A stretch of DNA of 64,000 nt from Cloeon dipterum (taxonomy: Eukaryota; Arthropoda; Insecta; Ephemeroptera; Baetidae), in NCBI RefSeq assembly GCF_949628265.1, contig NC_088790.1, positions 24,990,545 through 25,054,544 on the forward strand. The letters run 5' to 3'. Under the pieces are notes generated by a model. The model did not search any database. It saw only the letters and a program-made list of their open reading frames with translations, and was not told the origin of the DNA. Numbering within the stretch: the first letter of the stretch is position 1; each line of letters starts with the position of its first letter. Position numbers and translations under genes: made by a program. Positions 23,901-36,297 of the stretch are shown here, piece by piece.

Positions 23901-26900
23901 CCTCTGAGGTCACATGAGAACATCAGAACAGGTAAGAAGTCAAACCCTGGTGTCAGGGTAACCCTCAAACAATCGATATTTATTAATTTTGTATATTTGG
24001 CCATTTTACTGACGCCTGACGGGTCCTGTATTGGTTAGATTATTAAGATAAGCACACTGTTAGAGTGACCAAGACTAATAATGTCCAATTTTAACCTTTG
24101 GAAGCCATCAGGGCACTCAGGAAACACCCTGATGTGCTCCAAAGAAATTATTTCTAGGAAATTACACATGAAATGCCATTTTGTAGACAAATATTAAACT
24201 CTTACCTTCGCCTGTTAATAACCGCCATGCCCTCTCCGCTGAAGACATTCCACGAACGCACCTCTCCAGAGAGACAAGTGCTGGCAACCACGGCGCCGTC
24301 GGTGGTTAGACACTCAATTTGCTGCGGATGTCCCTCCAGAACCATGGGCATCGTCTCGAAAACCACCTGCGTGCTTGAGTCTGCGTTCACAGACTCACCG
24401 TTGGTCCAGCTTGAGCGCCATTCTGCATAGTTTCTTGTGCACACGCATCTGATTTAAAGGAAATTAGTGAGAAATAAACGAAAAATTAGCTTGGTTGTTT
24501 TACCTGTACAAAACAATCAAAAAGTAAGCAACGACCAGCACGCTGATGATGCAGAGAATAGCGATGAAAAACAGTTCCATTGGAGATTGAGGAACGTACG
24601 GCACTTCGGAAATTGACGGCTGGGAATCTTTGATAGCATCTGGGTTTCCTTGGGCACCTTTAATTAAAAGGAAGAGCCAAAGTTGTAATTTAATAGGATT
24701 TTTTAGTGTTTAGACCTGTTCACAGACTGTTTATTTAACAAACTAAAATTCATGGTTTCAAAGGATCAGAACAACGTAAGTGGTTGATCTTACTCATGTT
24801 GTAGACAAACTTGAGCGCTTTCGATTGCCAATAATTACAGCGCGAGCCGCTACAGTAATTCAGACACAGAGCCGCTGGCGCGAACTCATTCAACACGAGG
24901 AAACTTAAAAATGTTCTATAAAGAATTTGACATACCATTTAAATCTATGGGATCTAAGGCTGCAACGAGCTTTTGCCACTGGCTGAGGACAGGAAAGTCT
25001 TTCTCGTAGGGGTTTCTAAGTATTTGCGCCTGTTGCGGAGACACGGCTGCGGAGATTGTGATTGGTGGCAGAATGCTGAGATAGTGTCCGGCACTGGAGA
25101 TGTTGTAGATGCGCAGCACAGACTCCCAGTGGTGCGTAGAGAGCATGCGCCATGGCGCGACCCCAGAGTGGACCAACTTCAGATAGTCGTCCAGGTGTTG
25201 GTTTTCGAAAGAGGACACGTTCATCATCATCGTAGGCGCGTTGCTCTGCTGCGCGTTTGACGCTAAAACACAAGTCAAGAATTGAACAAAGTTCATGTTA
25301 GGATTATTTTATTAATTGAAAAACAGCCCAACATAAATAAAATTAACAGAAAAAGGTTTCTTTCTTGCTGGGAATAAAATTAAAATAAAGAAAAATTGTG
25401 ATATAATTCAGAAATAATTGAAACCTAAATTTGAAATATTACAAAAAAGAGCAGCCAGACTGCCAATGTTCTGGTTTCATTTTTTTAATTAAGTAATCTC
25501 CAAAATAAACCAAGCTGCAAGAAAAAAATAAACTTGATCTAGATATGTGTGGCGCATTTTTACGCATTAAAGATTAAATGAAATTTTTAAGCTACCTTCA
25601 GTGCTAGTTTTCAGTTTGGACGTGCTTCCAGATTTAGCGGTGGATTTGTCCGTGCCATTCCGATTAACTTCGGACAACTTTTGCACAAGTTGGGCGTTGT
25701 AAGCGATCATTCCGATCCACACAACCATGCAGATCATGAACGCTCGCTGGAAAATCCGTGTTCTAGTCCAGAAGTGCACGATCCGCAGTCTCTTGGGCAC
25801 GGACGGGCTGTTTCCAGCGGCCAGCGGGTTTTGAGGCGAAAAAGCAACGATGTTGGTGGGATAGAGACCGGCTGAGCTCAATCTCGGGTGCGACTTGGAG
25901 CGCGACAGCCGAGAGCCGGTGGAGAGGTCCATATCGCACGGCTGTCTTTGCAGCGATTTCAAAGCAGGCTCTGCCAGTTCTGAACGCCGGATGTCGATTG
26001 AGAGAACCTGAAATGAGTAACACAAGGGACTGTGAAACTCGGAGGAATTTTCTGAAAGTGGCACAGAAATTCTTATTCAACACGGTAGGATAATATCTAA
26101 AATTATCAGATTTTCTGTCCGTTGGTATCAATTCTAGGATTGAAAACAAAAAACGATATTTTTCTAAATAATTAGGATTTTTTTTATAAAACTTTCCCTT
26201 GAAAAATGGAGACTTGAAGTGGTTTTAAAACGCTTTAATAAAATTTATGAAATAAAAAGGTAATAATTAGAAAAAATTGTAAGAAATGATTATAAACAAA
26301 ATTTAAATGGCTAAATATTCATAATATATTTAATTCGTATACCCACAGGTTTAACATGAAAACAACACTGACGAGAAATTCTCAATAAATCCGCAAAATT
26401 TGATTGGTGCAGAGTTAAAGGAAAAAACAACTAACTGCTACTTGAAATTGCTATTTCAAGTACTAGAAAATTGCTCTAAAATTTTAGAAATTTATGAAAA
26501 AAAAGTACCTATGGCAACTTTAGTCTAACCTTACGTCTAACTCAATCACCTCTTTCAAAATTTAACAGAAGCAGCGCATTTAAGAAATTTTAAAAAATAA
26601 AAAAAGCCAAAACTCACAGCGGTGTAGAAGACCATGTGCAAAAAGAAGTCAGCGACGAGTCCGACAACCGCGAAAATGCAGAACTCTTGGATGGCGGGCA
26701 CAAAAGTGAGCAGTCCAATAGTGAGAATGGTGACTTCTGAAAGGAGATTCTTTATGATGTTCCAGCCTTCCTTGCTCAAACCCTGCGCCACCCTGATCTT
26801 GACGTCGAGATGAGCTTGCGTCGACAAAATAGATTTCGTCTGGATCAAGACGTTCTCCAGTCCGACGGCAACCACGACATAGGGGAAAACTTCTTTGCCG

Positions 26901-28619
26901 TCGAGAGATAGGCGCAGTCCGAAGAAGAAACACAGTCCTACTGCCATTGCCAAGGACGAGGCCACTGTTATCACTGCGCTGAAGGCAATGCCAATCTGCA
27001 ATTAAAAATGATGATGATAAATAATTTTAACAAGAAATACTGGAGATTGATTTAATTATTTTTTTCTGTGATAACAGAGAGCTTAATTTTAAGTAAAAAC
27101 GTGAATTTAGAAACCATCATAATTGTCAGGAACGAGATAATGGGCAAATCAGGCGGTTTCCTGAGCGCCCTGATGGCTTCCAAAGGTTTGAATTGCACAC
27201 ATTCTGAAAGCTCTCGACTAGGCCGTTCCAATGGTGTTTAAATCTTGAAAATCGAACCATTGCATAGCCCGTCAGGTGTTGGTAAAGTGATCACACATTC
27301 ATAATTTTTAATTAAATGATATTGATAACTTGAGTGCAACCCTGGGTCTGATCAGCGCAACAACCTTGAGCTCAAGGCTGCTGCTGACGCTGGGGTTTAA
27401 TATTTATTTGAAAGTACATACCTTTGATTTGACAAAGTCCATTTTCCGCAGTGAAAAGTAGACATACAAGAAGAGAGCTGCGTAAGTAACGAGAAGAGGC
27501 ACAAATTCTTTGTAATTAATTTCTCCCGGATAGTAGATGTGCCAAATTTCCTGGGGACGGTTTGAGGTGAAATTCTGCGAGTGCAAGGGGTAATTTGTCA
27601 CTAGCATCTCCTTCAGGCCTTCGATAAAGCTGCAAAAAAGTTACAATTCAGCCGGATTTCTCTAATGAATTAATTATTACATACTGTGGGTCGTAGTCCT
27701 GAAAGACAATAGTGATGGCGAATTGGAGAAATCTCTGTCGGTTGCGGAATGGATAGCTTTTGATGCCGGTATCCTGCATGTTCATTCCGAACAGCATCTC
27801 AGGTAAGCTGACTTTGCCCTTCTGCAGGCTCTGGTGGGAGAAAATCGTGCCGAGGATGCTGGGGTCGTCTTGGAACGCGGCTCTGTCGTTCTGCCAAAGA
27901 TTGGCGGGCGAAAGCACCAAACAGTTGAATTCAGGAAATTTTATCTTGCCCGAAATCTTCTCCTTCACATCCTCAACGTGAAGACACAAATTTCCAAGCA
28001 TTTGTCCACTGATAAGAGGGTTATTTTCAATTTGTAAGGTAAAGAATGGATTTTATATTACCTGGCGTGGTTTTGAAAGTTTTGTATCAATTCGATGATA
28101 TGAAAAACTCTCTCTAAAGGAGCTCTAAATGCATCAGTCAGGATTAATCCTTTATCCCATGGCACGACAGCAGTTTTTACAACAACCTGTTATAATTTAA
28201 AATTAGAACACAGAGAATTTAAATGTACTCATAAACCAACTTGTTGGATGTGACAAATAGGTGAGTGAGAGAACCATCTTGGAGGCACATCAAAATTACC
28301 CGATTGATTAAGGTGAGTGTTGTTAGAGACAAAAGTCCTGTATTGCTGGGGAACATTGCCTGGCAATGGGATGCTAGTCAGAGGGTAACTGTAAATTTTA
28401 GGAGTTTTAAAATATAATTTCCACATTTCAGAATTGCAACACTTACCAACAAGCAAGAATTATGGCGACTGCAAATATCACAATTGTGTAGGGGTGGCTG
28501 GCGATGATGAGACCATAAGAATAAAAGAGATGAGCAACACGGTCAGGCAAACCAGCAGCCAAACCTCTCTTCGAGGCGGCTGAAGGGGCCGACGAAGATT
28601 CCGAGGCCAAGCCACTCAT
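20958..28619 (-). CDS. SCAP: SREBP cleavage-activating protein (SCAP), 17 coding exons
   Basis: ER membrane protein that binds SREBP through C-terminal WD40 repeats and carries it to the Golgi when sterol (or, in flies, phosphatidylethanolamine) is low. Exons by my reading: 28447-28619, 28241-28388, 28062-28186, 27685-28008, 27422-27629, 26618-26995, 25596-26007, 24936-25262, 24504-24657, 24206-24448, 23154-23449, 22846-23102, 22582-22741, 22346-22524, 21947-22094, 21744-21889, 20958-21206. Phases agree throughout, giving about 1308 residues (human about 1279). The first membrane segment is at about residues 35-57. The sterol-sensing domain runs from about 295 to 455 with [31 protein letters not shown] and [17 protein letters not shown], followed by SIDIRR. 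Another membrane helix, [20 protein letters not shown], precedes the WD40 part ([38 protein letters not shown]). The usual MELADL COPII signal reads SELAEP. The exon 2 donor is CAA|GTTGGT; a neighbouring GT would break the frame. Confidence 0.95.
23985..24150 (-). repeat. Dispersed repeat in a SCAP intron, copy 1
   Basis: Read on the minus strand this has TTTCCTGAGTGCCCTGATGG followed by CTTCCAAAGGTT, then further along ACCCGTCAGGCGTCAGTAAA. The same blocks in the same order occur on the plus strand at 27125-27345. It lies in the intron between exons 24206-24448 and 23154-23449. No coding capacity or clear terminal repeats are seen. Confidence 0.6.
27125..27345 (+). repeat. Dispersed repeat in a SCAP intron, copy 2
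   Basis: The plus strand carries TTTCCTGAGCGCCCTGATGG followed by CTTCCAAAGGTT, then GCCCGTCAGGTGTTGGTAAA. This matches the copy at 23985-24150 in the opposite orientation. It lies in the intron between exons 27422-27629 and 26618-26995. The two copies make an inverted pair about 3 kb apart within one transcription unit. Confidence 0.6.
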
Positions 28620-29554
28620 GTTACTGCACTCATATTACGCTCCTAAAACCAAGAAATTTCAGTAAATAACAAAATCATTAACTGCGTTGTTGCTCAATAC
28701 TTAAAAAAATTAAGCCTCAGCCAGTATAGAAAATTATCAGGGTTAATTTACCGCGATTTATGTTTAAAATCGATGGCATACCTCTGGACTGATCGAAAAT
28801 TATAGCCAGCGCACTTAAACTTGAGCTGCACAAACGAAACCTCGCGCTTCAAGTTTGTTGATTCTTTCCAAAAAGCTAGCTCCTCGTCCTTGGTTTCGAA
28901 AAGTTTGCGGCTCCCCACCGACGAATGGGCACGAAAATCGGTTTGGTCAAAAAGCAGTCGTCGCTATGCAATTTCGCAGTGGCAAAATGCTCGAGTTGGG
29001 CTGTGAAGGCCACGGAAATAGCTGGCAAATTTAATAAATAATTGCTGCCCTTTTGTGTTTGGTATTATTCTCGGTGTGCTCGGTGTTCAAGGGGTACTCC
29101 TCCTTCCTCCTCCTCCTCATTCATGCATTGCTGCATGCGGCCACGTTTTCAAGGAGGTCGCCTTGACCGTAAAGGCCAAAGTTGGATTGCAGCCAAATGG
29201 AAAATATTCAGGAACCGGTTTTTCAGAATAACCGGTCAAATTGAAATATAAATGTCACAGTCTGACATAGAAATCTTAAATATTGTGTTTAATTTGGTAT
29301 TTAATCAAATATTCATTCGTTGTTAGGAATTTTGTGGGAATACAGCCCTTTAAGTTTGAAATATAAACCGGTTATTGTTAATTTTTCGGAGAGAGTTAAC
29401 TATAATCGCGAAAGGTGACATCGCATGCCAAACAATATTACCGTACCATCGGGATCAAACTCGACTGATAAATAACGAGGCCAAAGCATCTCATCTCTGG
29501 AGTCTGGAAATTTTCACTTATTTGAAGAATTTTTGTCCATCTTGCGAATTTCAG
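28620..29554. promoter_or_regulatory. Shared divergent upstream region of SCAP and shuttle craft
   Basis: The SCAP start codon (28619, minus) and the shuttle craft start codon (29555, plus) are 935 bases apart and point away from each other. Any promoters for both genes must lie here or in leader introns. The shuttle craft ATG directly follows a TTTCAG acceptor, so at least part of its 5' leader exon is upstream in this interval. No TATA-type promoter is evident, as usual for housekeeping genes. Confidence 0.55.
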
Positions 29555-32500
29555 ATGGCATACGGTGGAAACAACTGGAACGGCTACAACCCGAATTTTA
29601 CTGGGTAAAACTACGAAAATTACATCATTTCGAGAAAATACATAAATACAATTCTCGATTGACACACTTTTAACAAAGAAAATAAATAATTAAAACCCTC
29701 TGTCATTCCAGCGAGCAACAGTTTTTCAACAGTCAGCTCAACCCAGATGCGCAAGGCCGGCCACCGTGGCACCAGGAATGGGATCCAATTTCTCAATACT
29801 ATTACAATGGCTCACAGTCAGTGCCCCCAGCTGCAAACAGGACGCCAGCGAGGAACTTCCAATTCTCTCAGAACAGAGGCCCTAGAAACTTTACTCCCCA
29901 GCAAAACCGTCAGCCGCGAAACAATAACAATCAGCAGCAGCAATCACCTGCTGGCGAGCAGCAAGAACGACGTCGGTTAAAACAGAATCCACGTCCGAAT
30001 CCAAACAGTGAGCCTATCAGGCCCTTGATGAGTGAAAGCCAAGACAATCAAGCTCCTGTTGAGACTCCTGAGAGCACTGCTGAAGGTGCCAAAGGGTGGG
30101 TTCGGTTTAATTTTTTATGCAGCATTTCAGTGAAACTTTATTAGGAGTGGAGCAGTGCGGAAAAGAAATAAAATTCAACCGCCACGGCCTCAACCTTCAG
30201 GTGGCCGTCCAAGACCAGGAAAAAGGTGGAGTCGTGAGGGAGAAGCAGGAAGACAAAATTCGCATGGGAATGGCTATTTTTACTCGGAGCCTGACAATTC
30301 GTCGACCAAAGAAAACGAGCAACAAAAACCCATTCCTCCAAAACGACAATTTAATCCACCAAAGCCAAATTTTAGGAATAAAGGTACATAATTCAGGGTG
30401 TGATGAAGGTTGGAAAATTGACACAGTGTCCAATTTTTTTAATAGCTGGCTGTAAAGCAGGAATCCTTATTTACCGTGGTTATAAGATCTGGAAAACGTT
30501 TTTTATTTTGCTGAAAATTATTTAATTTTCATGTCGGAATGGAGGCATTTTTACTATTTAAAAAATTTAATTTATAGATTTAGATCATGAATCAGGTGGT
30601 TGAAATTGTTAACATTTTACTCTCAATTGAAAATTGTTTGAAAAATTTCTCAACCTTTTATAATCAAAAAATCTCGAACATAAATTCGTAAGAAAAAGGT
30701 AAACTGCAGAATCTAACGTTTGATAATTTTTTATAATTCAGACATGTCACAACGAGAGTTCCTCATTTACCAAATGAACGCTGAAAGGTTGGAGTGCATG
30801 GTTTGCTACGAGTCGATCAAGCACAAGAATCCGATTTGGAGCTGCTCCGGCTGCTTCAACCTTTTCCACATCTGGTGCGTGCAGAAGTGGTCCAGGTCGA
30901 CTGACGGCGAGGAAGGCTGGCGCTGCCCTGGCTGCAACATGGGATACCAGAAGATGCCCGAGAAATCGTGCTACTGCGGCAAAACGCTGCAGCAGGCGAG
31001 AGACATGAATCTGAAAAGCTACAGCAGCAAGCATTGTTGCGAGGAAATTTGCTTCAAAAAGCGGCCGAGGGCGGTGACCGCTAAGTTCGATTGCGAACAT
31101 CCGTGCAGCGAGATGTGCCATCCGGGTCCTTGCCCTCCATGCGAAGGAATGTCTCTCAGGTACTTTGTCCAGTGGGTGTATCGAAAAGGGTTGAAAACTG
31201 CTTGAACTGTCATTCTAGCTATTTAGGGAAGCTCACCTTTAATCCGTTAAATGAGAGTTTTTGATAAAAAAAGGCAAACGATTAGTTGCCGTTATTTATG
31301 GTTGGCTAGATCCACGCCTCTGTTATGTAAGTCAAAGTTTTAACAAATTTATGTTTAATATTTCGAGAATTTTGGCAAGATTTATTTAAGGCTCGTAGAC
31401 CCATTTTATTCGTTATAAGAATAAAGATGTTCGCCATCAGGGGGTCGTTCTTCTCAAAATATATGTAGGGATCTTTTTTTATTGTTATGTCGCCAGAAAA
31501 AATCGCTTGAACAGAAAAGAAGTAATTCAACACCAAGTAAATCCTAACAATAAGAGTTTCTTTCAAACATTTATTTTGTGATTGAGAATTACACGTGGAG
31601 AAATTTTCATTTTCATCAAAATGACAACTAATTTTCATTCCCAAAAATTTATTTTTTAGACATTGCCCTTGTGGAAAGAAGTCGACTCGCGTGAAATGCG
31701 GCGTCGACACGGATTTGCTCTGTGATAACACCTGCGATAAGCTGCTTGCCTGCGGCAGGCACAGGTGCCCTGACCAGTGCCATGCCGGATCGTGCAGCGA
31801 GTGCTTGCTTCCCATCGACCTAGGTAATAATTTATTTCATTGGTTTGAATAGAATAAAAAGGATGAAAATCTTTTTATAGAGTGCATGTGTGGCCAAGAG
31901 AAGAAGGAAGTTGTGTGCAAGGACGCCCCCAAAGGAGACCTGAGCTGCCACTCATGCAAAAAACCATGCGGCAAACAGCTGGAGTGTGGAAATCATATGT
32001 GTGCGGATGAGTGCCACGCTCCTCCATGTTCACCATGCCCTCTTTTGCCAGAGGTAACGTTAATTCCTGATTGAGCTTATTCAGAACAAATTAAAAAATG
32101 TTTCACACAGTCCAAAAATTGATTTTTTGTTTCTTGAAAATTATATATTTAATTGTGATCGGTCTTTTTTTCAACGTGAAATTTAAAAACGGCAGAAATA
32201 GAGTCAATTTATCCGTTTTTCAGCTAAGAAAAAATTTCAAATACATTATTTCTCGGCCACAGTATATGAAAAATGAGGTCATATCCAGAAATAAATATAA
32301 AATATTGAACTTCATCTGGTTTCAGATCAACACGAGGTGCCTTTGTGGCAAAGTTTCCCAGTCTTTGCTGCTGCTGAGCCCGAGAAAGTCGTGCCTTGAC
32401 CCTGTGCCTCAGTGCCCAAACAAGTGCAACAGAACTCTGCTGTGTGGTATGTTTGTTTTTTGCCTCTTCTCATTTCATCTGAACTAATTTCTCGTTGCCT

Positions 32501-35500
32501 GAAGAACACAACTGCCCTGAGAAGTGTCACACAGGTGACTGTCCACCGTGCCAATTGCAATCACAGCGGTACTGCGCGTGTGGCTCCTCCAAAAAGATGA
32601 TTCCCTGCTCTCTTGTTGCGTTCGACGCTGTCACTTGCAACAAAAAGTGCACAAAGGTAAACAAATATATATATTCGGTGAAATAAAATTTAAATAAAAA
32701 TTATTTTTCAGATTTTTATGTAAAAATATCTTGATGTTATATTCTTTGATATTTTTTATTGCACAATTTGAGTGCCAAAACCTCTTACTGCTGATATTGA
32801 ATTTTAAAACACAATTTTCATATTTCAGTGGCTGTCTTGCTTGCGGCACAAATGCCACGACATCTGCTGTCGGCGCGAAACGCACGATTGCCTGCAGCTG
32901 TGCAACAAATTCCTCAACTGCGGTAGACACAAGTGCGACGCCCTGTGCCACACCGACCGATGCCCACCGTGCCTTCTAGCTAGTATGCAGTTAAAGTGGC
33001 CTCTAACATAAACCAAATCTCGTTTTCTCAAGGTTTTGACGAATTGCGGTGCGAGTGTCAGACGGAAGTAATTTACCCTCCTGTTCCGTGCGGCACGAGG
33101 CCGCCGCAGTGCAGCAAACCCTGCACGAGGAGCCACCCTTGTGGCCACAACAGTCACAATTGCCACAGCGAGGAAGAGTGTCCGCCGTGCACTGTGCAAG
33201 TCAGGAAGTGGTGCATGGGAAAGCACAAGGTGTGCAAATATTTTTAATTTTGCGTTCAAATCGTTTTATTACTGGTCCAATTTTAAAAATAATATATTAA
33301 TTGCATACCTCTTGTTAAACCTGAAAGAATTAATACTAAATATAAGGTCAAGGTAAAAGGTTATTACGGGTCATTTTCTGATAATTTATTTAGCGATTTT
33401 TATAATTTTTACAGCCTTGTAAATGAGTTTTCATTTTTGTTTTTTAGAAATTCCACTTTAAAATCTATATTATTTAAAAGAATTTCTTCGCCATTTATCT
33501 TTAATTTTGGCCGTCCAAATTGCAAAATTGCACACAATTTGTCTCGTTTTGACATCCCTTTTAACAATCTGAAGGTTTCACCCTAACTTATCTTCATATT
33601 TATTAATATTTTCCAACCCTCTAGATTTTTAATTATATTCTTAAAAAATATTTTTCTAATTTCAGGAAGTGTATCCAGTGCTATGCAACCAGGAGTTTGT
33701 GTCTTGCCACCTACTTTGCGGCAAGCCTTTGGAGTGTGGCCAGCACCACTGCATCAAAAAGTGCCACGCCGGCCCGTGTCTCAATGAACGGTGCACGCAG
33801 TCATGCACAAAGCAGAGGGCCGAGTGCGGCCACTCGTGTAACTCACCCTGCCATGGAGCTTCCCCTTGTCCAGACACAAAATGCATGTTTGAGGTAAGTT
33901 TCAGAGCACAGAGCTGTAATTTGACTGTAAATCATTTTATCTTAAGAAATGATAGAAAATGAGGTTGTCGGCAGGTTTTGAATGATTGGTTTTTTATTTT
34001 CCACAGCCAATTGAGTTTTGAGAAAGTGTTTTTTAGTTAATTATTTATTTAACATCAGACTTAAAAATCACTTTAAGCGCTTTTATGGAATTATTTTTTT
34101 TAAATAAATTACAGTTTTGTCTGAATTTATTATTTTGAACAAATTATTCATATTTTTTGCAGTGAATTAACAACAGATTGTTCGGCTTGAGCATAAAAAA
34201 ATTGAATAAAGACAATCATCATGCAGCTACGGATAATTTTATCAAAAAATGATTATTCTTGACTCGCTTCATATTTGAAGGTGAAATTTTTAATTAACAT
34301 AAGTAAAAATGTGATTGATTTCAGTTGAAAGTGACGTGTGAGTGCAAGACAATTAGCGAAATCCGTCCGTGCCACAAGCAGCTGGAAGCGTACAAGAAAA
34401 AAGTTCAGATGGAAGCGCTGGTTGAGAACATGTCTGACCTGATGCAAGGACACAAGGTGCCTTTGCCTGGTGCCGTGCCGCTGGCCCACTGGACCATGGT
34501 GGTCGGACTCGAGTGTGACCACAATTGTGCCGTCAAAAAACGCAACGACAAGTTCTTCATTGGGCTCCAAATCGTCAATCCGGACCTTGGGCAGAAACTC
34601 AAGCTTGACTACCCTTCAAGCCTGCAAAACTGGGTCGCGCAGGACAAGGAGTTCGTCAAGGAGGTGCATAATACTCTTGCTGAACTGGTCCTCTGCACTC
34701 AAAAGGTACGAGAAATTCGCAAATTGAGACATCTCTTACAATAAAACTCTTAGGATTCGATGTTTTATTTTTTCTGCGATATTATCAATTTTTTGTAGCA
34801 GTTTGGTATGTACTTTACATCTTGTCTAGTTTTAAGTCTACTTATCAAATATCATCACGATTGAATGAAAAATGGCCTCACAATTCATTTTAAAATGTTT
34901 TCATAAGGATTTTTTAACTCCATCGATTCAAAAATTTTCCTCGATTCAATTTATTTTGTCAAAAATTAAAAGTAGAATCTTTAAGAGTTTTCTAGTTTGT
35001 AGATTACAATTTTTGGGCAATTCCAGTGATATTTATTTTTATATCAAATCCTGCTCCTACGCATATTTGGCTTAAAAATATTTCTCTCGATGTGCTGAAA
35101 TCCTAAACACGGTAAAATATAAATAAAATGAATAATATAATAAAAAATCTTACGTGATTGGCTGAACCATTTTTGGTTTTAATTTTGACAAATTTAATAT
35201 TTTAAAGCCAAGATTGCACAGTAGCTGGTTTGACCTGAAAAATCTGAGAGCAAAGTTTCATTAAGTCGAAAATTCGCAGGGCACCCAGCGATTCCGAATG
35301 CACAGTTTTGGCGTGATGAACCAAGCGAAACGCAAATTCGTACACGAATATTCAACCTACTTTGGCCTCACCTCGCATTCCATCGACAAGAGACATTCCA
35401 GGAGCGTGGACGTGACTGCTGAAAAGAATAATGTAAAATTTGTCTCATTTTATGGATTAAAATAGTAAATTTTTCTCCATTCAGTGCTGGATTCCAAGTA

Positions 35501-36297
35501 TAAGTCTGCATGAAATGGTCGGAAAGAAACTGAGCCACTCCAATTCAAAGTGAGTACTGATTCAATTTTCTTGCATGCCGCTAAAATATGCACCGAGTTG
35601 GCGTATGCGTTTTATTTTTACTGGATTAAGGTCAAATCGTTTTGGAATGCTATTTTTTCTGATTTATTCATTTAGTAGGCTTAAACTAACCTGACCTATT
35701 TATCTGATCCAATTATTGCTTTTTTTCTCTAAGAAGGAAAATTTAAAGATTCTTCGTTAAAGTTGGCGGTGAATTTATTTAATTAGTATAAAAAATAGGG
35801 ACTCCTACAGATATCAAACTTAAAATATATTGGATGGCACGAAAACTGGCCTCAAAATTTGTTTAAAAAAGTAATTCCGATATTCAATGCAATAATAATT
35901 TTTGTATTACTTTGGATCTCCATCATTCGTCTTAAAATAAAAGTTTTCCTCTGAGGGTCTCACTTCTTATACTTCGATGAAACGTTTTTGGATTCACCAA
36001 AATTAAAGAGGCGTCCAAACAGTTTTTATTTTTTGCTAACAAAATGTTGAATGCTTGCTTGTTTTTTCTCCAAAATGGTGCGTGGGCATTAAATTAAATT
36101 ATTATTTTCAGCACTTTTAGAGTTGTGTATTTTTTTATCCTGATGGTGAGCATTTAATATTTTTGTTTAGATCTTCCTTAAGAGAAATGTCTCGGGCACC
36201 CGCTGCAAAACAAGAGGAGCCCGCCGCGTCTGCCCTAGCGAGCTCCTCTTCGACCGTGCTCAGCTACACTCAGGCTCTTGCTGCAAAGAAAAATTGA
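29555..36297 (+). CDS. stc: NF-X1-type zinc-finger protein, shuttle craft orthologue, 15 coding exons
   Basis: Nuclear transcription regulator of the NFX1 family; fly shuttle craft is needed for motor axon guidance and the human protein represses MHC class II genes. Exons by my reading: 29555-29604, 29712-30095, 30145-30383, 30742-31159, 31660-31823, 31881-32053, 32326-32446, 32505-32656, 32829-32982, 33033-33229, 33666-33893, 34325-34705, 35280-35432, 35485-35549, 36171-36297. Phases agree, giving about 1001 residues (human about 1120). The N terminus is low-complexity, rich in Asn, Gln, Pro and Arg. A RING-like finger starts near residue 240 (CMVCYESI, CFNLFHIWCVQKW, WRCPGC). Then come repeated NFX1-type fingers (e.g. 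CGRHRCPDQCHAGSC, CGHNSHNCHSEEECPPC) to about residue 770. An R3H nucleic-acid-binding domain follows near 850-925 (HSFGVMNQAKRKFVHEYSTY). A short Ser/Ala-rich tail ends AAKKN. AATAAA near 36698 is a likely poly(A) signal. Confidence 0.95.
31226..31390 (+). repeat. Dispersed repeat fragment in a shuttle craft intron
   Basis: It shares GTTATTT, then GGTTGGCTAGATCCACGCCT and TTTTAACAAAT-type flanking sequence, with 55480-55620 (GTTTGCTGGATCCACGCCTC). The two copies are diverged but collinear over more than 100 bases. It is non-coding and of unknown family. Confidence 0.5.
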
